From Anaerolineales bacterium UBA7227 (GTDB taxonomy: Bacteria; Chloroflexota; Anaerolineae; Anaerolineales; Villigracilaceae): 22,800 nt of DNA. The notes beneath the pieces were generated by a model. The model was not told the DNA's origin. It made no database searches and was given only the letters and a program-made list of their open reading frames with translations. Shown here in pieces: positions 1-5,994 of this stretch (its first letter is position 1; each line of letters opens with the position of its first letter). The position numbers were made by a program, and so were the translations under genes. The stretch spans positions 1 through 22,800 of the forward strand of contig DKTP01000038.1 in the NCBI GenBank assembly GCA_002473085.1, in the 5' to 3' direction.

Positions 1-20
1 TCACCAAGATCATCGAATAG
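1..20 (+). CDS. tuf: Elongation factor Tu, C-terminal end only
   Basis: The first 20 bases read in frame as V/T-K-I-I-E followed by TAG at 18-20. VTKIIE is a common C-terminus of bacterial EF-Tu, the GTPase that delivers aminoacyl-tRNA to the ribosome. tuf is a usual gene just before rpmG, tRNA-Trp and secE in bacteria, so position and ending agree. Only about six codons are present, so the identification rests on this short tail plus context. The rest of the gene lies outside the window. Confidence 0.72.
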
Positions 21-30
21 AAGGTAAGAG

Positions 31-201
31 ATGGCTTCCAAGAAGAAGGATGTGCGCCCCGTCATCACGCTGCAATGCGGCGACTGCAAGGAGCGCAACT
101 ACACCACCGAGAAGAATCGGCGCAACGATCCGAATCGTCTCGAGTTCAAGAAGTATTGTCCGCGTTGCCGCAAACACACGCTGCACCGCGAAACGAAGTA
201 G
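31..201 (+). CDS. rpmG: 50S ribosomal protein L33
   Basis: This 56-residue protein of the large ribosomal subunit begins [16 protein letters not shown]. It carries the L33 zinc-ribbon layout with two Cys pairs, C16/C19 (CGDC) and C42/C45 (CPRC), so it is the zinc-binding form. The basic C-terminus, ending HRETK, and the length are normal for L33. AAGGTAAGAG lies just before the ATG as a ribosome binding site. The gene starts 10 nt after the tuf stop and precedes tRNA-Trp and secE, a widespread bacterial arrangement. Identification is firm. Confidence 0.95.
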   Translation: MASKKKDVRPVITLQCGDCKERNYTTEKNRRNDPNRLEFKKYCPRCRKHTLHRETK

Positions 202-280
202 TCTGCTGTCGAATAGTCGTCCAGTCTCATAGTCTAATGCTTGCAAATCCTGACCATTAGACTATGAGACTAACAGACTA
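199..280 (+). repeat. Intergenic inverted repeat between rpmG and tRNA-Trp
   Basis: A perfect 16-bp inverted repeat has arms gtctcatagtctaatg (224-239) and its complement (255-270), separated by 15 nt. An outer pair, tagtctg (199-205) and cagacta (274-280), extends the dyad. There is no T-tract, so it is not a standard terminator. The arms are built from reiterated agtct-type words, which suggests a short dispersed intergenic repeat. A weak promoter for the tRNA could lie inside it: TTGCAA at 241-246, 16 nt, then TATGAG at 263-268. That promoter is low confidence. Confidence 0.7.
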
Positions 281-283
281 CCT

Positions 284-356
284 AGGCCAGTAGCTCAACT
301 GGTAGAGCACTCGTCTCCAAAACGAGCGGTTGTGGGTTCAAGTCCTGCCTGGCCTG
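284..356 (+). tRNA. trnW: tRNA-Trp (anticodon CCA)
   Basis: The 73-nt cloverleaf has a 7-bp acceptor stem, AGGCCAG (284-290) with CTGGCCT (349-355), and discriminator G at 356. The D arm is TAGCTCAACTGGTAGAGCA. The anticodon stem is CTCGT/ACGAG around the loop CTCCAAA, with anticodon CCA at 317-319. The T loop contains GGTTCAAGTCC. The 3' CCA is not encoded and must be added after transcription. A tRNA-Trp between rpmG and secE is a common bacterial arrangement. Confidence 0.96.
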
Positions 357-366
357 CCTGATTGGT

Positions 367-391
367 AACGCCGTCTTCGTGGCGGCGTTTT
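367..391 (+). terminator. Weak terminator-like hairpin after tRNA-Trp
   Basis: AACGCCG (367-373) pairs perfectly with CGGCGTT (383-389) around a 9-nt loop, followed by only a short T run (TTTT at 388-391, partly in the stem) and then GGCC. It sits just downstream of the tRNA and could end or process its transcript. The poor T-tract means read-through into secE is likely. Confidence 0.45.
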
Positions 392-429
392 GGCCGTCAA
401 AATAAGCAAGATAGATGGAGCAGATCTAC

Positions 430-633
430 ATGGCCGACGAAAAAAAACCGAACGCCATCTCGCGCTACTTTCGCGAGACCAACGGCGAACTTCGCAAAGT
501 TAACTGGCCCACCTGGCCCGAAACCTGGCAATTGACCCTCATCGTCCTCGCGGTCATGCTGGTGATGAGCGTCTACCTCGGCATCGTGGACGGTATTGGC
601 CATTACCTGATCACCCTGATCATCAACTTGTAG
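430..633 (+). CDS. secE: Preprotein translocase subunit SecE
   Basis: This 67-residue essential subunit of the SecYEG channel clamps SecY in the inner membrane. The N-terminus (MADEKKPNAISRYFRETNGE) leads into the conserved amphipathic segment LRKVNWPTWPE (21-31). A single membrane helix follows from about residue 34 to 57. The length fits the short single-helix SecE of most bacteria. ATG 430 is preferred over ATG 415 because GGAG at 417-420 sits 9 nt ahead of it. nusG follows after 14 nt, the usual secE-nusG pair. Confidence 0.95.
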   Translation: MADEKKPNAISRYFRETNGELRKVNWPTWPETWQLTLIVLAVMLVMSVYLGIVDGIGHYLITLIINL

Positions 634-647
634 TCTTTGAGGTTTGG

Positions 648-1379
648 ATGGACTTGCAGGATCCCGAAAAGCAATTTGCGCAGGAGCCGATCGAACCGGA
701 CGAGGCCTACGTGAACCCGCCGGACGAACCGGTCTTGACCGATGATTCCTCCGCGACGGAGGCTGTCGACGCGCCGGGCGCGACCGAGGCGCCGTCCGCG
801 CTGGAATCGATCCTGCCCACCAATCTCGGCGCCCCCGTGGACCTGCCTGCGGACGGCAGTCCGGCCTGGTACGTCATCCATTGCTACTCAGGCTATGAGA
901 ACAAAGTCCGCCATAATCTTGAGCAGCGCATCGAAACCATGAACATGAAGGACAAGATCTTCGACGTGGTCATCCCCACACAGGAGGAGATCGAAGTCCG
1001 CGACGGTAAACGCCGCACGGTGGAACGTCACATCTTCCCCGGCTACGTGCTGATCAACATGGCGCTCTCGGAAGAGTCCTGGTACGTCGTCCGCAACACC
1101 CCGGGCGTGACCGGCTTCGTCGGCATGGGCAATTCCCCCACCCCCCTCCGCCCGGAGGAAGTGAACCAGATCATCAAGCGCATGGAAGCCGAAGCGCCGA
1201 CGGTCAAAGTCACCTTCAAGGTCGGGGAGCGCGTCCGCATCATTGACGGCCCGTTCAACGACTTCCGCGGCAACGTGGCCGAGATTGATATGGAGCGCAC
1301 GAAAGTCCGCGTGATGGTCAACTTCTTCGGACGCGAGACGCCCGTCGAGTTGGATTTCCTGCAAGTCGAGAAGGCTTAA
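648..1379 (+). CDS. nusG: Transcription termination/antitermination factor NusG with long acidic N-terminal extension
   Basis: NusG binds RNA polymerase and links it to Rho and to the ribosome. The NGN domain starts at about residue 72 (PAWYVIHCYSGYENKV), and the KOW domain lies near residues 189-243 (KVGERVRIIDGPFNDF..). The family is typically about 180 residues, whereas this protein has 243. The extra 70 N-terminal residues are Pro- and acid-rich, with 17 Asp/Glu and one Lys, and have no recognisable fold. ATG 648 is the only start that keeps the extension, and TGAGG lies just before it. The gene follows secE closely. Starts at codons nearer the NGN domain are possible but have less support. 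Confidence 0.95.
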   Translation: MDLQDPEKQFAQEPIEPDEAYVNPPDEPVLTDDSSATEAVDAPGATEAPSALESILPTNLGAPVDLPADGSPAWYVIHCYSGYENKVRHNLEQRIETMNMKDKIFDVVIPTQEEIEVRDGKRRTVERHIFPGYVLINMALSEESWYVVRNTPGVTGFVGMGNSPTPLRPEEVNQIIKRMEAEAPTVKVTFKVGERVRIIDGPFNDFRGNVAEIDMERTKVRVMVNFFGRETPVELDFLQVEKA

Positions 1380-1406
1380 TAAGCCAGTTACCAGTTTTCA
1401 GTGTCG

Positions 1407-1426
1407 GTAATCAGTCTTCTGATTAC
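1407..1426. repeat. Intergenic dyad between nusG and rplK
   Basis: GTAATCAG (1407-1414) and CTGATTAC (1419-1426) form an 8-bp stem with a 4-nt loop. The surrounding 1381-1450 is made of variations on ccagttaccagt/cagtaatcagt words, a style typical of short dispersed intergenic repeats. No T-tract follows, so a terminator role is not supported. Confidence 0.5.
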
Positions 1427-1454
1427 TGCGCGCTGATGGCTGTTTACTGAGATC

Positions 1455-1484
1455 GTGGGAGGGTCCAAGACCCGCTAAAACCAC
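1455..1484 (+). promoter_or_regulatory. Putative L1-binding operator in rplK leader (copy 1)
   Basis: The stem-loop has an outer stem GTGG (1455-1458)/CCAC (1481-1484) and an asymmetric internal loop of GA (1459-1460) opposite GCTAAAA (1474-1480). An inner stem GGGTC/GACCC closes on the loop CAA. Ribosomal protein L1 is known to repress its operon by binding an mRNA mimic of its 23S rRNA site, a helix with an asymmetric internal loop of this kind. A second copy with the same loop letters precedes rplA. The hairpin ends 2 nt before the rplK ribosome binding site (AGGAG 1487-1491), so bound L1 could block initiation. Confidence 0.75.
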
Positions 1485-1496
1485 ATAGGAGTTACT

Positions 1497-1922
1497 ATGG
1501 CAAAGAAACTGAAAGCGATCGTCCGTCTGCAGATCGAGGCCGGCAAGGCCAACCCTGCGCCCCCCATCGGTCCCGCCCTCGCGGGCCATGGCATCAATAT
1601 CATGCAGTTCTGCAAGGAGTACAACGCCCGCACGTCCAACCGCCAGGGCGAGGTGCTGCCGGCAGAGATCACCGTCTACACCGACAATTCCTTCACCTTC
1701 GTGCTGAAGACCCCGCCGGCGGCGGTGCTTCTCCGCAAGGCGGCCGGCGTGCCGAAAGGCTCCGCCGTCCCGAACAAAGACAAGGTCGGAAAGGTGACGC
1801 GCAAGCAGGTCCGCGAGATCGCCGAACTGAAGATGAAAGACCTGAACGCCATTGACGTCGAAGGCGCGATGAAACAGGTCGAAGGCACCGCCCGCTCCAT
1901 GGGCTTGAACGTCGTTGATTAA
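1497..1922 (+). CDS. rplK: 50S ribosomal protein L11
   Basis: This 141-residue protein forms the GTPase-associated centre of the 50S subunit with 23S rRNA and the L10-L12 stalk. The N-terminal domain starts [20 protein letters not shown] and includes the Pro-rich [20 protein letters not shown] segment conserved in L11. The C-terminal RNA-binding domain ends with [16 protein letters not shown] sequence. Length equals that of typical L11. AGGAG at 1487-1491 lies 5 nt before the ATG. It is co-transcribed with rplA and sits behind a putative L1-binding hairpin. Confidence 0.98.
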   Translation: MAKKLKAIVRLQIEAGKANPAPPIGPALAGHGINIMQFCKEYNARTSNRQGEVLPAEITVYTDNSFTFVLKTPPAAVLLRKAAGVPKGSAVPNKDKVGKVTRKQVREIAELKMKDLNAIDVEGAMKQVEGTARSMGLNVVD

Positions 1923-1926
1923 CATA

Positions 1927-1962
1927 GTGGGAGGGCTGCCGCGCGCGGCCCGCTTGCACCAC
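1927..1962 (+). promoter_or_regulatory. Putative L1-binding operator between rplK and rplA (copy 2)
   Basis: The architecture matches copy 1: outer stem GTGG (1927-1930)/CCAC (1959-1962), GA at 1931-1932 opposite GCTTGCA (1952-1958), and a GC-rich inner stem starting GGGCT and ending GGCCC. Only the inner stem and its loop differ. The ribosome binding site GGAGG (1963-1967) abuts the 3' side of the hairpin, and the rplA ATG is at 1973. This position is the natural site for L1 to repress its own translation. Confidence 0.78.
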
Positions 1963-1972
1963 GGAGGAAACC

Positions 1973-2692
1973 ATGGCAAAACACGGTAAAAAATATGTGG
2001 CCGCCGCGGCCAAAGTGAACATGGACCAGATCTACGCTCCCAAAGACGCGCTGGAGCTGGCCCGCGAAACAACCACCACCAAATTCGACTCGACAGTGGA
2101 AGTCCACATCCGCACCGGGCTCGATCCGCGCCAGGCGGACCAGCAAGTGCGCGACGTTGTCGTCCTGCCGCACGGACTCGGCAAGACGGTGCGCGTCCTC
2201 GTCTTCGCGGCGGGCGACGGCGCCGCTGCCGCCCGTGAGGCCGGGGCCGACCTGGTGGCGGACGACGACGAGTCTTTGAAAAAAATCGAAGGCGGCATGT
2301 TGGACTTCGACGTAGCCATCGCCACGCCCGACATGATGGGCAAAGTCGGCCGCCTCGGACGCGTGCTCGGGCCGCGCGGCCTCATGCCGAACCCGAAGGC
2401 GGGGACCGTCGTCGCTCCCGCCGACCTCGGCCGCGCCATCCAGGAATCGAAGGCCGGGCGCGTGGAATTCCGTCTCGATAAGACGGCCAATATCCACGTC
2501 TCCATCGGCAAGGCCTCGTTCCCAGCGGATAAACTCTACGACAATTTCACCGCGCTGATGGACGCCCTGCGCAAGGCGCGTCCCTCGGGCGCTAAAGGCG
2601 TGTACGTAAAACGCATCACGGTCGCGACCACCATGGGGCCTGGAATCAAGGTAGACCCCAACGCGGCCCAGGCATTGGAGGAAAGCGAATAA
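1973..2692 (+). CDS. rplA: 50S ribosomal protein L1
   Basis: This 239-residue protein builds the mobile L1 stalk near the E site and acts as translational repressor of its own operon in many bacteria. The diagnostic central segment [21 protein letters not shown] is present at about residues 124-144. The C-terminal half includes [21 protein letters not shown] and a [10 protein letters not shown] motif. Length and ends are normal. The start is fixed by GGAGG 5 nt upstream. It follows rplK by 50 nt, a gap filled by the putative L1-binding hairpin. Confidence 0.98.
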   Translation: MAKHGKKYVAAAAKVNMDQIYAPKDALELARETTTTKFDSTVEVHIRTGLDPRQADQQVRDVVVLPHGLGKTVRVLVFAAGDGAAAAREAGADLVADDDESLKKIEGGMLDFDVAIATPDMMGKVGRLGRVLGPRGLMPNPKAGTVVAPADLGRAIQESKAGRVEFRLDKTANIHVSIGKASFPADKLYDNFTALMDALRKARPSGAKGVYVKRITVATTMGPGIKVDPNAAQALEESE

Positions 2693-2712
2693 GATTCGCT
2701 CGACTTAAACAA

Positions 2713-2803
2713 GCCACTTCGCCAATGACGGCAGGCGTCCCCCAACGGGACTTAATCCCCTGCCCAGGTGGAGACTGACTAGCCGATTGGTCCCTGCGGG
2801 ACC
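2713..2803 (+). ncRNA. L10 (rplJ) leader RNA
   Basis: The 176 nt between rplA and rplJ fold into ordered elements. An outer CCAC (2714-2717)/GTGG (2768-2771) encloses GGCAGG (2730-2735)/CCTGCC (2759-2764) and an inner GTCCC (2737-2741)/GGGAC (2747-2751). A separate hairpin, GGTCCC (2789-2794)/GGGACC (2798-2803), follows. The known L10 leader family occupies exactly this position and binds the L10-L12 complex for autoregulation. Its AGGTGG-type element matches what is seen here. An intrinsic terminator follows, so control is probably by attenuation. Confidence 0.72.
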
Positions 2804-2807
2804 GCGC

Positions 2808-2847
2808 AAAAAGTCTTTGCCTCGCGACGAGTGGCAAAGACTTTTTT
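2808..2847 (+). terminator. Intrinsic attenuator in the rplJ leader
   Basis: AAGTCTTTGCC (2811-2821) pairs perfectly with GGCAAAGACTT (2833-2843) around an 11-nt loop and runs into T6 (2842-2847). It lies between the L10 leader and the rplJ ribosome binding site (2853-2858), so it would stop transcription before the coding region. It therefore acts as an attenuator, not as an end-of-gene terminator for rplA. Confidence 0.88.
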
Positions 2848-2868
2848 GTGAAAGGAGGTGATTGTCCT

Positions 2869-3396
2869 TTGGCCATTTCTAAACAGCGCAAGGAAGAAAC
2901 GCTGAACCAGTACGTAGACTGGTTAAACCGCAGCCAGGCCGTGCTTCTGGTGGAATACACCGGGGCGAAGATGAAAGACCTGGACGCCATCCGCGCCAAG
3001 ATCCGCGAGGCTGGCGGCGAGTTTCACATCGTGAAGAACACCCTGGTAAAGCGCGCCTTCGAAGCCAGCGGAATGAGCGTCCCGACCGAGTTGCTCGTGA
3101 AAAGCACCGCCGTCTCGTTCGCGTTCACAGACGCGGCCGCGACCGCCAAGGCTTTGAGCGAGGCGGTGAAGGGAATGGAGTTCGCCAAAGTCAAAGGCGG
3201 CTTCATGGGCAAACAGGCGTTGAGCGTCGCGCAGGTAAAAGCCCTGGCAGAACTGCCCCCGCTCCCGGTCACGCGCGCCCGACTGTTGGGCGTGCTGCAA
3301 GCCCCGGCCGGCAAACTGGTCCGCACTCTGGCCGAACCGGCCCGTTCGCTGGCGTCGGTGTTACGCGCTTATTCTGAAAAGCCCGCCGCGGCATAA
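2869..3396 (+). CDS. rplJ: 50S ribosomal protein L10
   Basis: This 175-residue protein forms the base of the L7/L12 stalk; its C-terminal helix holds L12 dimers. The sequence begins (M)AISKQRKEETLNQYVDWLNRSQA, with the family motif LVEYTGAKMKDLDAIRAKIREAGGEFHIVKNTL. The start is TTG at 2869: AAAGGAGGTG at 2851-2860 is an optimal ribosome binding site 8 nt ahead of it. The in-frame GTG at 2848 would place that binding site inside the gene. L10 leader and attenuator lie upstream, and rplL follows after 67 nt. Confidence 0.97.
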   Translation: MAISKQRKEETLNQYVDWLNRSQAVLLVEYTGAKMKDLDAIRAKIREAGGEFHIVKNTLVKRAFEASGMSVPTELLVKSTAVSFAFTDAAATAKALSEAVKGMEFAKVKGGFMGKQALSVAQVKALAELPPLPVTRARLLGVLQAPAGKLVRTLAEPARSLASVLRAYSEKPAAA

Positions 3397-3463
3397 GTTC
3401 GCGAAGACGATGCAAGTCGTACATTCTAAAATCAACCAACAACAAGCAAGGAGTTTGTAAACA

Positions 3464-3844
3464 ATGGCTGCAAATCTGGAATCCCTGGTTGCCTCGCTGA
3501 GCGAACTGAGCGTGCTCGAGGCCGCCGAACTTGTCAAGATGCTCGAGGAAAAATGGGGCGTCTCCGCGGCTGCCCCGGTGGCGATGGTCGCGGGCGCGGC
3601 TGCGGGCGCGGCCGCCGAACCCGTCGAAGAGAAGACCGAATTCGACGTCATCATCAAAGACGCCGGCCCCAAGAAAATCGAGGTCATCAAGGTCATCCGC
3701 CAGTTGACCAACCTCGGCCTCGGCGAAGCCAAAGCCCTGGCCGAAACGGCCGGCGGTAAGGTGCTTTCCGCGGTCGGCAAGGACGCCGCGCAGGATGCCA
3801 AGAAGAAGCTCGAGGAAGCCGGCGGCGTGGTCGAACTCGCCTAG
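3464..3844 (+). CDS. rplL: 50S ribosomal protein L7/L12
   Basis: This 126-residue acidic stalk protein recruits translational GTPases. The N-terminal dimerisation domain ([26 protein letters not shown]) is followed by an Ala-rich hinge at about residues 35-55. The C-terminal domain carries the conserved [23 protein letters not shown] segment and [10 protein letters not shown]. Length is normal. AAGGAG at 3448-3453 supports the ATG. It is the last gene of the block, because a strong terminator follows 17 nt after the stop and rpoB is not next. Confidence 0.98.
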   Translation: MAANLESLVASLSELSVLEAAELVKMLEEKWGVSAAAPVAMVAGAAAGAAAEPVEEKTEFDVIIKDAGPKKIEVIKVIRQLTNLGLGEAKALAETAGGKVLSAVGKDAAQDAKKKLEEAGGVVELA

Positions 3845-3861
3845 GGTTTATCCGTAAAACG

Positions 3862-3893
3862 AAAACGACCGCTCATTCGGGCGGTCGTTTTTT
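3862..3893 (+). terminator. Intrinsic terminator after rplL
   Basis: AAAACGACCGC (3862-3872) pairs with GCGGTCGTTTT (3881-3891) around an 8-nt loop, and the T run continues to 3893 (six T). It ends the ribosomal protein operon ahead of the convergent lexA gene. Confidence 0.93.
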
Positions 3894-3923
3894 GATTCGG
3901 AGCAAAGCGGCTATGTTATTCAG

Positions 3924-4625
3924 TCACTGCTTCATGGTTTCCATCTTGCGGATGACCATCACCACTTTGCCTTTGATCTCCAGCGGCTTGTTCTTGTTGA
4001 CGTAGATCGGGGCCATGGTGGGATTGGCGGGCTGCAGGCGGTAGCGGTCTTTTTCCTTGAAGAAATATTTCAACGTGGCTTCGTTGTTTTCGGGAAGCCA
4101 GACCGCCACCATCTCTCCGTTGCGCGCTTCCACGGCCGGTTTCATCACCACAATGTCGCCGTCGTTGATCATGGCGTCTATCATCGAGTCCCCTTTGACT
4201 TCGAGGGCGAACAGGTCGTTGCCTTTTTCTTTGGATGGCAGGAGGCTGCGGGCAATCTCCACCGCGTGGGACTCGTTGTCGGTGTAGAACGTCCGTCCCG
4301 GCTGGAGGTCGGGGAGGGGCAGACCAGCCGCGATCGGCCCGAGGACCGGGATGCGGAACAGGTCGCCGAACGCGCCCAGCACTTCCTTGACCTTTTCGGT
4401 CAGGCGCAGGCCGCGTGAGACGCGCCCGTCGCGGACGATGTAGCCGCGTTTTTCCAGTTGATCGAGATCGTAGTTGACTACCGAGGTGGATGAAATGCCC
4501 ACCTCGGAGCAGATCTCGCGGATGGACGGCGGGCGGTCGTTTTCATCCATGTATTTCGCAAGAAATTCAAGGATGCGAATGTGTTTTTCGCTGGGTTCTT
4601 CGCTTCGTTTACGCACCATCATCAT
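3924..4625 (-). CDS. lexA: LexA repressor, SOS regulator with self-cleavage domain
   Basis: LexA represses DNA-damage genes and is inactivated when RecA-ssDNA stimulates self-cleavage. The 233-residue protein has an N-terminal winged helix (EKHIRILEFLAKYMDENDRP, PPSIREICSEVGISS). The scissile bond is Ala100-Gly101 (PIAAGLPLP). The catalytic dyad is Ser147 (KGDSMIDAMI) and Lys186 (ATLKYFFK), so it should be active. The start is the first of three ATGs at 4625-4623, with AGGAGG 5 nt ahead; an upstream in-frame ATG would bury that site. Its promoter carries a GAAC-N4-GTTC box, so autoregulation is expected. It is divergent from the metallo-hydrolase gene. Confidence 0.95.
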   Translation of the reverse strand: MMMVRKRSEEPSEKHIRILEFLAKYMDENDRPPSIREICSEVGISSTSVVNYDLDQLEKRGYIVRDGRVSRGLRLTEKVKEVLGAFGDLFRIPVLGPIAAGLPLPDLQPGRTFYTDNESHAVEIARSLLPSKEKGNDLFALEVKGDSMIDAMINDGDIVVMKPAVEARNGEMVAVWLPENNEATLKYFFKEKDRYRLQPANPTMAPIYVNKNKPLEIKGKVVMVIRKMETMKQ

Positions 4626-4664
4626 GGCAACCTCCTGAGCCATAACTCGCTCATTTGTGCTATA

Positions 4665-4693
4665 AATATACCAGAACAGGCGTTCTGTGTCAA
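4665..4693 (-). promoter_or_regulatory. lexA promoter with embedded SOS box
   Basis: On the minus strand, TTGACA (4693-4688), exactly 17 nt, and TATATT (4670-4665) make a near-consensus sigma70-type promoter. The spacer holds cagaacgcctgttctg (4687-4672), a dyad with arms CAGAAC/GTTCTG. Its core GAAC-N4-GTTC is the LexA box known from Gram-positive bacteria and related groups. LexA bound here would cover the promoter. The expected transcription start, near 4658, gives a leader of about 33 nt. Confidence 0.9.
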
Positions 4694-4744
4694 GCGCCGA
4701 AGATTGGCGCAAACGAGGAATCCGCCTGATGTTGTATAGATAAC

Positions 4745-4773
4745 TTGACTTTATCTTCAGTCCATGCTATTTT
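4745..4773 (+). promoter_or_regulatory. Promoter of the metallo-hydrolase gene
   Basis: TTGACT (4745-4750), a 17-nt spacer and TATTTT (4768-4773) match a sigma70-type promoter. The expected transcription start, near 4780, lies ahead of the AAGGA ribosome binding site and ATG 4802. The LexA box is more than 50 bp upstream of the -35, so SOS control of this gene is not obvious. Confidence 0.65.
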
Positions 4774-4801
4774 TGGCATGATTTTTTTTGAAGGATGGAA
4801 T

Positions 4802-5650
4802 ATGCAACGCGAACGTGTTTCTGAAAATGTATACTGGTTCCAGAGCGACGTCTACGCGCAGGTGACGGCCGGGGTGGTGGTGGGACCGCAGTGGGCGGTG
4901 GTGATAGACACGCTGGCTTTGCCCGATGAAACCATCGGCATGCGCGATTTCATCGAACGGGAATTGAGCGTGCCGGTCCGCTACATCATCAACACCCATT
5001 ACCACGCCGACCATGCCTGGGGCAATTGCTTCTTCCCCGACGCGACGGTGATCGCGCACGCGCGCTGCCGCGAACTGCTGGAGGAACGCGGCCTCCCGTC
5101 GCTGGAAGCCGCGCGCCGGCAAAACAACGCCTTCCGCCAGACGCGGATCGTCCTCCCCCACATGACCTTCTCCTCGGGCGAATTGACCCTGCGCGTGGGC
5201 AAAAAGAACCTGACGATCATGTCGGCGCTCGGTCACAGCGACGACGGGATTGCCGTACTGGTGGAGGAGGACCGCGTCCTGTTCGCGGGCGACGCCTTCA
5301 TGCCCCTGCCCTACGTGGTGGACGGCAGCCTCGAAGACAGCGCCGCCTCCATCCGCAAGATCGGGCGCATGGGACTGGAGAACATCATCCAGGGACACGG
5401 CGACATCATCCTGCGAGGCGAGATCGACGCGGCGGTGAAAGAAAACCTCGCCTACCTCACGAATCTGAAAAAAATCGTGAAGGCGGCCCTGCGGCGGCGC
5501 AACCCCGAAGAAGCCCTCGCCGGGATCGCCATCGAAGACTGCGGAAAAAGCCGCGTCCATTTGGGCGGACTTGCCGAGGCGCTCCACCAGCGCAACTTAC
5601 GCGCCCTCGTCCAGCAATGGTCGGAAGACGGCGCCAAAGCGAAGAAATAA
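4802..5650 (+). CDS. Metallo-beta-lactamase-fold hydrolase
   Basis: The 282-residue enzyme has the metallo-beta-lactamase fold. The metal ligands are readable: H66-x-H68-x-D70-H71 (THYHADH), H145 (ALGHSDDG), D164 (FAGDAF) and H199 (QGHGD). A binuclear zinc hydrolase is therefore expected, but the substrate cannot be told. It lacks a signal peptide, so it is probably cytoplasmic. Residues 205-282 form a helical tail. ATG 4802 is chosen because AAGGA at 4791-4795 precedes it; an in-frame TTG at 4745 coincides with the -35 box. It is monocistronic, divergent from lexA. Confidence 0.88.
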   Translation: MQRERVSENVYWFQSDVYAQVTAGVVVGPQWAVVIDTLALPDETIGMRDFIERELSVPVRYIINTHYHADHAWGNCFFPDATVIAHARCRELLEERGLPSLEAARRQNNAFRQTRIVLPHMTFSSGELTLRVGKKNLTIMSALGHSDDGIAVLVEEDRVLFAGDAFMPLPYVVDGSLEDSAASIRKIGRMGLENIIQGHGDIILRGEIDAAVKENLAYLTNLKKIVKAALRRRNPEEALAGIAIEDCGKSRVHLGGLAEALHQRNLRALVQQWSEDGAKAKK

Positions 5651-5689
5651 CTGCAAGGTTATCGTGTAAAATAAACCCGTTTCATCCGT

Positions 5690-5710
5690 CCCCGCCGTGG
5701 AGCGGCGGGG
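5690..5710. other. GC-rich hairpin downstream of the metallo-hydrolase
   Basis: CCCCGCCG (5690-5697) pairs with CGGCGGGG (5703-5710) over a 5-nt loop. No T-tract follows on the plus strand, and the minus strand has only a short, interrupted one. It may stabilise the 3' end of the upstream message. Confidence 0.5.
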
Positions 5711-5728
5711 CCCTGTACAAGTTGTGAA

Positions 5729-5978
5729 ATGACCGATACCTTCAGAGCCTTTTCAACATCCTTATACGCCATAATCGCCGGAGACAATATGGATGCGCTG
5801 GCGATCGTTGAACGGCAGACACGCAAAAAGCAGTTCTCTTTTTAAAAAACGAATCGAAGAAAACGCAAAAATTCCGCAAAGAGCCCGTCTGGCGATTGAA
5901 CTCCTCGACGCGCTATCGGTCGCAATGCGCAACCCAGACCCCGAAGAAGAACCCTGGACACAAATTCATCTCAATTAA
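5729..5978 (+). pseudogene. Small gene of unknown function with an apparent +1 frameshift
   Basis: One frame runs from ATG 5729 to TAA 5843-5845 (38 residues, MTDTFRAFSTSLYAIIAGDN..). A second frame then reads FKKRIEENAKIPQRARLAIE.. to TAA 5976-5978. They join smoothly if one T of the run T5 (5839-5843), which abuts A6, is skipped, giving about 83 residues ending PWTQIHLN. This could be a sequencing error, a real inactivating indel, or a programmed +1 shift: TTT followed by the stop TAA lets the P-site tRNA re-pair with TTT. No ribosome binding site is clear at 5729. No known family is recognised. It lies 16 nt upstream of ssb. Confidence 0.45.
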
Positions 5979-5994
5979 CATATTCGGAGGAAGC

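Noticed and set aside
2848..2868. GTG 2848 as start of rplJ
   Set aside because: It directly follows the attenuator T-run and places the optimal ribosome binding site inside the gene. TTG 2869 gives the conserved MAISKQRK start.
4745..4801. Longer start (TTG 4745) for the metallo-hydrolase
   Set aside because: It would place the promoter -35 in the coding region. ATG 4802 has a ribosome binding site and starts the family-like N-terminus.
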